Positions 56,888 through 64,000 of a DNA stretch of 64,000 nucleotides are shown piece after piece (the first letter of the stretch is position 1; each line of letters starts with the position of its first letter). The notes under the pieces were generated by a model, which saw nothing but the letters and a program-made list of their open reading frames with translations, did not search any database and was not told the origin of the DNA. The stretch covers positions 23,575,101 to 23,639,100 of the forward strand of contig CM033396.1 of assembly GCA_019426215.1 (NCBI GenBank), written 5' to 3'. The stretch comes from Buddleja alternifolia. Its lineage: Eukaryota > Streptophyta > Magnoliopsida > Lamiales > Scrophulariaceae. Made by a program: the position numbers and the translations under genes.

Positions 56888-58390
56888 TCATTCTTCACCA
56901 GGGCAGATTGATACCAGATTCTTGTGAATATCGAAAACATGCAGCACCTCGGTAAGAGTTAGCTCTTTTCCAGAATTCATCTTCAGCACCACCTTCCCAA
57001 TTCCAAGAATTGGAGAAGTAGCCGAGTTTTCCATAAATAGTTTTCGCCCATCAGAAGGAGCGTAGGACGTGAAGGCCTCCTTGTCAGAACAGATATGACA
57101 GATGGCCTCAGTATCGATGAACCACTCCCTTGGGTTTTCCACCAGATATACGTGAGATCCCTTGGGTGCATCATACGTGAGATCAAGTTCAGACAAATCA
57201 AGTGGAACCCGATTATCAAACATGTCATCGATCATTTCTTTGATGCCATGAACATCATCAACAGCCAAGTGAACATGGTTTGGAGCCTGGTTCTGAACCT
57301 ACTTGCTTTTGTTCTGATTTGGACCAGAACCCTACTCTTGAGAATTATTTTTCTTGGGCTCTTTGTAGTCTCTAGCCCAATGTCCTGGTCGACCACAGTT
57401 GTAATAGCCGTCTTCCTGTTTCAACTTGCCTTTTTTTCTTTGGAAATCCCCTTTAGATTTCTCTTAGAATTTCCTCTTCCTGTTAGAACTTTCCAGAAAC
57501 TCTGCGATGTTTGTCATTGTCTGCACAGGGAGCTTCTTTGTCAGAACCTCGATTGTCTTCCTCAATTCTAAGTTGGATAACCAAGTCTTCTAAACTCATC
57601 TCCTTTCGCTTATGTTTCAAGTAATTCTTGAAGTCCTTCCACGAGGGCGGTAACTTCTCTATAATAGAAGACACATGGAAGGTTTCACTCAGAGCCATAT
57701 TTTTAGCATGAACTTCATGTATAATTATGTGAAACTCTTGGACTTGGCTCGTTACGAACTTAGAGTCCACTATTTTGAAGTCTAAGAACTTCGAGACCAC
57801 GAACTTCTTCAGTCCTGCGTCCTCAGTTCTGTACTTCCTGTCCAGTGACTCCTAGAGGTCTTTGGCAATCTTCACTGACAAATATACGCTATAAAGCTAA
57901 TCGTCTAATCCATTGAGTATATAATTCTTTCAAAGGAAATCACTATTGTGCCAGGCATTAGATGTCACCCTCAGTTGATTATCGGTTGACTTTTCCGGGA
58001 CATGGGGAGCATCCTTCCTCAAGAACCTCTCTAGGTTCAATGTCGTTAGGTAGAACAACATGTTTTGCTGCCATCTCTTGAAGTCAGCCCCGCTGAACTT
58101 CGACAACCTTTTAGCCTGAGTCAATATAACCAAATTAGCCATTGGAACAAATAAAGGGACTGGACCAGAGCCAAAACCGGTATCAGGACCCAACTCTGAG
58201 CCGGAACCTAACCCGGCACCCCCTCCAGAACTAGTGCCAAAGTCAATACCAATATTGGAACCCGAACTAATGCCGAGACCTAGATCAGCTCCAGGACCGA
58301 GTCCAAAACAAGGTGGTAACATCCTCATGAGCACCAATATCTCCAACATTCAACATTTTTTCAGAATTTTGAAGAAACATCAAAACGAAA
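56888..58390 (-). pseudogene. gag and protease of element E
   Basis: The minus-strand frame has a Gly/Pro/Ser-rich N-terminus (58350-58150), then the copia gag core KRLSKFSGADFKRWQQNMLF (about 58110). Next come KLPPSWKDFKNYLKHKRKEM (57660 area) and a zinc knuckle near 57400 read as NCGRPGHWARD with the outer Cys lost. The protease (57268-56888) has [12 protein letters not shown], where the catalytic DSG/DTG is DTE, so it would be inactive even without stops. Confidence 0.82.
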
Positions 58391-58405
58391 ATTTCATGTT
58401 AAGTT

Positions 58406-59454
58406 TGTTGAATCAAACTTTGAACAAACTGAAAATAAACCGAAAATTGAGATAGAGGATTTATTCGAGGCGAGAATGAACTCTATCCTTAAAATGAAAT
58501 TGCCCCCGCTATAGGTGGTACCGGCTTTGGCAAAACGTGTCCCAAGATACAACGAATACTTTCTAAAAGTGAACCACTTCAACTCCTAGAAACAACGAAC
58601 TGAAATGCTACTTGAACTCTTGAGAAGAAGAGGAGATACGAGAAAGAACACAAGAGGATTTGTGTTGGGATGAATTTTCATTCATGGAGGAGGCTTTTTA
58701 TAGGATCCAAAAGTAGACAAATTAAACACGAGAAATAAATTGGCAAGCTGAAACTGCAACTCACGTTCGAACGTTGGCATCTTCACGTTCGATCGTAAGG
58801 CCAAAACGTATTCAATTGCTAAGGTAACTGAAAACGCCTGAACCATTTCAGATATTTTTCTAGAAGGGGCCAACGTTCGAACGTTAGGCCCTCTAGAAGA
58901 CTAATTAAAAAATTGAAAAAAAGGTGGCCAGCGTTTGACTTCATCTTCGTATTTAACATGTGCAATTTTCTTGTTGAACTTTTCACTTTGTGAGATTAAT
59001 TTTCTCCACAAAATTAATATCTTGCAAGCCCAAACCCAAGCTCAAGGCCCAATACAAGTCAAGTCCCAAGCCCACTGGCCCGGGCTGGCAGAAGGACGGC
59101 GGCGGCCGCGCGCTTGTGGTGAACCAGACCATGGCTAGGTCCTCTCCCCTCACAAAACTTACAAAGGTGAGATGACCCAAAGGGCTAACCCATTACTCCA
59201 AGACAAAAATTTATAAACTCACTACATGTGGTTTTATTCCTATTTAGGATAAACCCTTTCAAATACTACACTTTAATACTTAATTTTTTATCTGTTACAA
59301 GTCTGATTTGAGAAATTAGAAATGCTAAGCTCATCTAATCGAAACATAGATTAATATTATCCAATAATATTCTGTATCCCATATATTTACGGTGTTCAAA
59401 TTTATCATGCAAAAGTTATGAACCACACTTTTCATAATTGCAAATTTTCCAACA
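58406..59454 (-). repeat. 5' LTR of element E
   Basis: 1049 bp from TGTTGAATCAAAC to TTTTCCAACA as read on the + strand. On the minus strand TATAAAAA (58702-58695) is the promoter TATA box. Palindromic boxes lie upstream of it (higher coordinates), and an isolated GC-rich patch (GGCGGCGGCCGCGCGC) occurs near 59098-59113. Confidence 0.9.
58762..58888 (-). promoter_or_regulatory. Three palindromic ACGTTCGAACGT boxes upstream of the TATA box in the E LTR
   Basis: CACGTTCGAACGTTGG (58762-58777), CACGTTCGATCGTAAGG (58784-58800) and CAACGTTCGAACGTTAGG (58871-58888). On the minus strand they lie about 60-190 bases upstream of TATAAAAA. ACGT cores suggest bZIP-type sites and GAACGTT(C/G) resembles half a heat-shock element; both are inference. 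Confidence 0.7.
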
Positions 59455-59459
59455 AATTC

Positions 59460-60013
59460 TAAGCATTCCTGAAGGTAGATCTGTAGAAATCTCCTTCAAT
59501 CGTGCATCGTTCTTTGCGTGATATTTACGTTCGTTGTTGAGGTAGAACGCTCGTGCTTCTCTGTGTGATCTTCTCTATGAGATATATCATATCATGCAAA
59601 TGGTATCAGTTAACATGATACATAAAAATTTATCAAAAAAAATAAAACACGATACATAAATCATTAAATATTTCTAAACAACAATTGATATTGGGAACTT
59701 GTATACCAAAGTGGCAGGAACCGCTAAGTTAGGCGAATTAAAATCTGAATCCTTTCCTTTTTTTTTTTCTCCTTCTACCAAATATAGTCGAGTAAAATTT
59801 AACACAAACCGATTTGCTTAACATAATTGCTCATTCAGAGATCATGCAAGCATGATGGACCTTACAAATGCAAATGAAATGCAACAGTTTCAAGTTAATA
59901 ATTGGTGGAATCTAAATTAACACAAGAACTGTTTTAAGCATTTAGCTGAACAAATAAAGTCTCCTAAAAGAACTATCTAAAATTCATCCAAGCTTTTTCA
60001 TTTTTCGGATTCA
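59460..60013. other. Spacer and 3' flank of the J-domain gene
   Basis: AT-rich sequence between the E duplication and the stop codon of the J-domain gene at 60014. The part near the stop should be its 3' UTR. A poly(T) run (59758-59769) is present; no canonical minus-strand AATAAA is seen close by. Confidence 0.4.
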
Positions 60014-62161
60014 TCAACAATCCTTCTCATCTTTTTCACTCTCTGCTGATTCAGCATTTGGGATGACTTGGAGAAGTTCCATAGGCAGCGCAGCGGGGTC
60101 CAGCTCGAAGCATCCGTTAGGAGCGTTTTCACCTTCGAGGCCATTCAATGCGCAGTAAGGGACCTGATGAGAGAATCGAAACATCTCCTCCCTCGGAATT
60201 GTCTGTACATCTGTGGGGCGCACATGCTGGTTAAATACTGATGTGAAGCCAGCCACTTTAACTAGAGGAGCTACTAAAACGCCTCTATCTTCATCATAAT
60301 CTTCAAGCACCACTACCACATCATATTTATGTATGATTTCATCAGCAGTGAGCTCATTCCAATCGGGGGACCAGTTCCTGTACAATGCCCAAACATCCCC
60401 TTTCGTTGGAAAAATCTGAACTGCCCCTCGTGCCCCCTTTTTCCAATGAACTGGATGAGAGAAAGAATTTATTCTTTTACTGATAACAGACTTGCCAACC
60501 CTGAAATGTCCACTACTCTTGGTGAAGCCAGAACCTACCCAGTCCAGGTCTCCAAATTCAGCGGTCGATCTCGAGTTCAACCAGCTTATTTGCATCTTAA
60601 ACGGCTTTCTGGAAATCACATTGTGGACAAAAGCATAGTAACGAGGCATGCCATCATCGTCATCATATGCAGCCCACACCTGATTTTCAGTGAAAGACCC
60701 CTCTTCTCTGTCTTCGTCAAAGATGTGAAAGTTTGCATCAGGTACTACCATCGATACAGTTTCTTCTTGATTTACATCTGCATCGTCAGTCTCTTCCAAT
60801 ATGATCTTTTGATCAACGAATGCTTCCTCTGTTCTTTTATCTGTCTCTTCCGAAGCATCCACAGAATTCTTCGTCTCCACTTTGTTCATCTTTGAAGCCT
60901 TTGAATTCTCCGTCTCCCGGTACTTTAGGCAGCCAAAAACATCCATCTTTCCCTTTCTCATCAGCATAGCACGAATCTCAATAGGAGATAATTCCTTCAC
61001 AGAACTCGACTCTTGTTTACCGTCAACATTTCGCATAAGATTCGCAGATGTCTTCTTAAGGCTGGAGTTGCTCCTTGATGTCCCTTGGCTTTCCTCCTTT
61101 TGACCATCTGTACGTCTCCTTTTGATATGCTTCTCTCGAGTTAGACCTCTAGAAGCTGCTTCTGTCTCAACCTTTTCCGGGACACTGTTATTCCTACGAA
61201 GAGCTTCGTTCTCCATTGGCGTGTGTACAGTCTCTTCATGCTTTCTTTTGAGAGTGTCAGTAGATGGCTGGCATGAAGCAGCTTCAGCAGTTTTTAAGGC
61301 TGAGGCAGGAACATTGTTGAAACCAGCAAACACACCTTGCTGCTGCTGTGAGTAAGGCCAAGGGCGTGCTCTGCGGAGATTAACATCTGGAGCAGGCATC
61401 TCTGTCGCAAAAAAGGGCTGCAGACAACGATGACACAGAAGATTTTGGTTGAGGTAAATCATCGCGTACTCATATTGTATCCTGCACCTACCGCAACGCG
61501 TCCAGAATGTCTGAGGTGTATTAGACGGTGGCGTTGGAATAGGATTATATCGAGGGGCAGTTGCAGTTTCTGAAGTGTTTTGATAACTGGGGCCCGGCTG
61601 AGGATTGCTAAAGGGAGTATATTGATTCTGAGTGCATGGGGCTGGATTCCTCGGTCGGGGAATACTCGCTGGAGTCCTTGCTCGGGTCGGAACATGTGGC
61701 GTAGCAGTGGTTGTGTTCATTGACGTCGATGAACTGAAGCTGCTATTCAGATTTGAAGCTGCTCTTACATTGAGCTTTGAATCATACGCGTGTTTTTGAT
61801 CCTTGTCCGAAAGGACACTCCAAGCTTGAGATAGGAGCTTGAAAGCTCCATCAGCTCCAACCGATTTATTTTTATCGGGGTGAAGAGCCAGTGCCCTTCT
61901 CTTGTATTGCTTCCTGAGAACTTCTTCACCACAAAAAGGATCTGCCCCCAAAATGCCGTAATAGTCGTCTTCTCCGTTTATTTTCTTCTCATGGGAGACA
62001 TAAACATCTATTACTTCAATGAACTGAGAAAGTCCATCCAGACTAGGGAACAGGTTTTGAGCCTTTAAAGCAAATTTCTTTGCTCCTGTAATGTCTCTCT
62101 CCAGTAACTTTCTCTCGGAAATTTCTTTAGCCCTGAAAGCTTCGTCTTTGTTGCAGTCCAT
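60014..62161 (-). CDS. J-domain protein with C-terminal DUF3444 domain
   Basis: 715-residue plant-specific J-protein. The J domain (about residues 66-127) has the HPD motif at 94-96 (ALHPDKNKS) that stimulates Hsp70 ATPase. It is preceded by the family's MDCNKDEAFRAKEISERKL N-terminal helix region, and followed by a Ser/Thr/Pro-rich linker. A zinc-ribbon-like CGRC...CHRC segment (Cys 223, 226, 243, 246) comes next. Then there is a charged nuclear-type region with KRRRTDGQKEE and RKGKMDVFG, and the DUF3444 domain (about 480-690) with QVWAAYDDDDGMPRYYA, LNWV-like WVGSGF and GDVWALYRNWSPDW. The family is usually nuclear, but its clients are mostly unknown. The first ATG of the exon is at 62161; 33 more bases upstream are open but start at a TTG, not an ATG. 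Single coding exon, normal for the family. Confidence 0.96.
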   Translation of the reverse strand: MDCNKDEAFRAKEISERKLLERDITGAKKFALKAQNLFPSLDGLSQFIEVIDVYVSHEKKINGEDDYYGILGADPFCGEEVLRKQYKRRALALHPDKNKSVGADGAFKLLSQAWSVLSDKDQKHAYDSKLNVRAASNLNSSFSSSTSMNTTTATPHVPTRARTPASIPRPRNPAPCTQNQYTPFSNPQPGPSYQNTSETATAPRYNPIPTPPSNTPQTFWTRCGRCRIQYEYAMIYLNQNLLCHRCLQPFFATEMPAPDVNLRRARPWPYSQQQQGVFAGFNNVPASALKTAEAASCQPSTDTLKRKHEETVHTPMENEALRRNNSVPEKVETEAASRGLTREKHIKRRRTDGQKEESQGTSRSNSSLKKTSANLMRNVDGKQESSSVKELSPIEIRAMLMRKGKMDVFGCLKYRETENSKASKMNKVETKNSVDASEETDKRTEEAFVDQKIILEETDDADVNQEETVSMVVPDANFHIFDEDREEGSFTENQVWAAYDDDDGMPRYYAFVHNVISRKPFKMQISWLNSRSTAEFGDLDWVGSGFTKSSGHFRVGKSVISKRINSFSHPVHWKKGARGAVQIFPTKGDVWALYRNWSPDWNELTADEIIHKYDVVVVLEDYDEDRGVLVAPLVKVAGFTSVFNQHVRPTDVQTIPREEMFRFSHQVPYCALNGLEGENAPNGCFELDPAALPMELLQVIPNAESAESEKDEKDC

Positions 62162-62195
62162 TTTCAGAAATATGTCAGTCTTCAGCTCTGTCAAC

Positions 62196-63507
62196 CTTGC
62201 AAACCAAAAGAAATGCGTTTAAGATAAGAATTATAGCCTATCTTGATGTCATTATGTTGATGCTCTGAGTGTAGATGTGGTCGACAATACTTGGATCGCA
62301 ACACTAAAAACTAAATAAGCAAGAGCATTTAAGGGGAACTTAAGCCCAGAAGGTAAGTTTATAATAAGAACATTTATAGTGGCGTCGAAGCTTCAGAGTG
62401 AAGTTTGCATCTGTTTCAGAGGCCTAAGCCAGGAAATCCAAACTAGATGTGGAAAAGGAAAGTAACTACATATAAATGCACCTTGGTAACTAATTGAGAA
62501 GTATTAGCTGTAAACGCTGTTTCATTCATTCTGCAGAAACAGCTTAACGACAACGTGGAATTCAGGCATAAGGTGACGGTATAAACGGACAAACGATGTG
62601 TTGCTGAAATTACAATGGAGCAATTGTATTACCGAAATTATGAAGGAATAACGGTAGTACAGAAACAATAACGGAATAATTGGGTTACCAAAATTACACT
62701 GAATAACAGCATACCGATATTACCGGAATTTTGAAATCCATACACCAAATTGGCGCGAAAAATCCATGTTCCTTATTCTCATTCATACGAGATTCTAAGC
62801 AAACACAGAAGAAACGACCAGAACCATGTTTTAAACAATTGAACTAGTGTTTAGCAATGCTGGCCATTTGGAAAACTAAAATGCAACACTCAGTCCTGTT
62901 TCAGATGATAACGAAGAATCTAATCTCCATGACGGGGAAAAGTCAATGTGTTATTTCTTTCTGGTAAACTGTACAATCAATTGTTTTCAGTCATCAGATT
63001 CAGAATCAGATCATACAAATACATTCGCTTTAAAGGGTAAAACCATCTTTCATATCTAATATTTCAAATACCATTAGATTATATTCAACCAAAAGTTTAG
63101 TGAAATTCTCAATCTCAAATCGAACCAGCCTAAACCACTTTGAAAATTAAAAAGAAAAGAAAAAGAATAGAAAAGGGCAAGAAAGTAATGCATAGAAATG
63201 TATTGTAATAAAGTCAAATAGAGGGTCAAAAATTGTATCAATAAAAACTTCACAACTCCAGTTCACTTATAAGTGCAACAAATTCAAATAGAACATCAGA
63301 AATTATTAGCCATGTTCATAATTGACATGTAAATCATAAAACTGCTTTGATTTAACTAGAACACTCATTCCCCTAATCGTCAAGACATCATGCAATCATT
63401 TTTTTTAACTCATAACATGATCTTTATACAGATTAATACAGTGATCAACCATCAATGGAGTTATATGCACAAAAACAAACATCCATGCAGACTACAAATA
63501 TATATAC
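62196..63507 (-). other. Probable 5' UTR intron of the J-domain gene
   Basis: On the minus strand GAG|GTATATAT (cut at 63507) makes a good donor. TTTCTTTTGGTTTGCAAG (ending 62196) makes a good acceptor just before the coding exon, which then starts GTTGACAGAG and reaches the ATG 35 bases later. Plant J/DUF3444 genes often carry a leader intron. The span is AT-rich with no ORF, consistent with an intron. Inferred, not proved; without it this is simply spacer. Confidence 0.45.
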
Positions 63508-64000
63508 CTCCTTTATAAGTAATGTGGTTCTCTGAGGCGCCGTTTGATGAATTTGTCACTAAAAAGCTTGTTCAAGTATTCAAATCAATAGAATTTGCAC
63601 TGAACAAAATGGTTTTAAGGAATTCAAGAAGCCAAAATAAAATGCTATGAACTTTGCTAGAAAATTAAACAAAATAAGTTCTAGAATGAATTGCAGGAGA
63701 AAACCAACTCAGATTTCTTGTATTTAAGGTGACAGAAGCCCACCTTTTTTTGGGGGAGAGTTTGGAGGTATTTGGTGTTAAAACCCTAACCATGGTTAAA
63801 TTTTAACCATGGTTACTTAGAAATAGTTGCCTAAATTTGGATTGTGTAATTTACTGTGGATTTTACAGGTCATTTGCATTTAATGAATTTTTCTAAATTT
63901 TATTTAGGTAACTTTTTGAATTTTGTATCCTTTTATGCATGATTTCTTGAATTTCCAGAATCAGATAGAAATTAATTGAATTCTGAGGTATTATTGAACC
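63508..64000 (-). promoter_or_regulatory. Probable first leader exon and promoter of the J-domain gene
   Basis: On the minus strand CCTTAAATACAAG (63730-63718) is a TATA-like box. Upstream lie a telo-box AAACCCTAA (63782-63790, + orientation) and two copies of the palindrome TAACCATGGTTA (63788-63799 and 63805-63816), five bases apart. This fits a start site near 63690 and a first exon ending at 63508. The remaining bases to 64000 are AT-rich with nothing more to report. Confidence 0.4.

Larger units (their letters stand above)
52099..59454 (-). mobile_element. Copia element 'E', minus strand
   Basis: The perfect duplication AATTC (52094-52098 and 59455-59459) flanks two LTRs of about 1.05-1.08 kb. 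On the minus strand the order is LTR, gag, protease, integrase, reverse transcriptase, RNase H, 3' UTR with a nested MITE, purine tract (GTGTGGGGAAT), LTR. All coding regions have stops and the LTRs differ at roughly one site in ten, so the element is old. A tRNA-Met primer site is not recognisable after the 5' LTR. Confidence 0.9.

Noticed and set aside
60329..60895. 188-codon + strand ORF, and others within 60014-62161
   Set aside because: Antisense shadows of the J-domain/DUF3444 coding exon.
62162..62194. Extending the J-domain protein upstream of 62161
   Set aside because: The upstream open codons begin with TTG and lie next to a likely splice acceptor; the first ATG, giving the family-typical MDCNKDEA start, is at 62161.
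1..64000. tRNA, rRNA or organelle-derived segments
   Set aside because: I looked for tRNA-like T-loop (GGTTCGANTCC) contexts and rRNA words and found only primer-binding-site matches belonging to retroelements.

Overview
This is nuclear DNA from a flowering plant, probably a eudicot. The genes have plant-specific architecture (a DUF579 cell-wall methyltransferase-like protein, an NF-YC subunit, a J-domain/DUF3444 protein), the spacers are AT-rich, and most of the window is plant LTR retrotransposons, DNA transposons and one endogenous pararetrovirus. I cannot name the species.

Layout. 1-8792 is a genic island: a truncated LTR (1-573), a DUF579 gene (890-1795, +), a foldback MITE (1883-2138), a long plain spacer with a 230-bp tandem duplication (5423-5882), and an intronless NF-YC gene (7520-6852, -). 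8798-49521 is one very old Ty1/copia element, 'A', bounded by the target duplication ATAAT, which has grown to 40.7 kb by repeated nested insertion. Its 5' LTR holds a hAT-type element (9394-18388, 8-bp duplication GTCTTAGC), and that hAT encloses a nearly whole caulimovirid genome (about 10080-17830). Its internal region carries an Athila-like solo LTR (to 22592), a related copia solo LTR (23117-24810, duplication GATTT) and a Sirevirus-like copia element 'B' (27996-35742, duplication CATCT). Its 3' LTR is split by a minus-strand Ty3/gypsy element 'C' (37006-48901, duplication ATTAT), which contains a young non-autonomous Athila-like element 'D' (39135-45196) with one intact 384-aa ORF.

Beyond A lie a MULE with about 110-bp terminal inverted repeats (49758-50761, 9-bp duplication ATATTTTAA) and a minus-strand copia element 'E' (52099-59454, duplication AATTC) that itself holds a Harbinger-like MITE (53642-54094). 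Single-copy sequence returns with the J-domain/DUF3444 gene (62161-60014, -), whose leader probably contains a 1.3-kb intron.

None of the transposon pol genes is intact. The three host genes look functional and are unrelated in role: cell-wall polysaccharide modification, CCAAT-box transcription, and a co-chaperone-like protein. The nesting gives relative ages: A is oldest (its LTRs differ at roughly one site in eight where I compared them), E is also old, B and C are intermediate, and D is youngest (about 20 differences in 1.6 kb).

The most unusual signals are the pararetrovirus sealed inside a hAT element inside a copia LTR, and clusters of CG-rich palindromes just upstream of the TATA box in three LTR families. 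One 16-bp palindromic box is identical in a copia LTR and in a gypsy-type solo LTR. All similarity and divergence statements come from reading by eye, with no database search.
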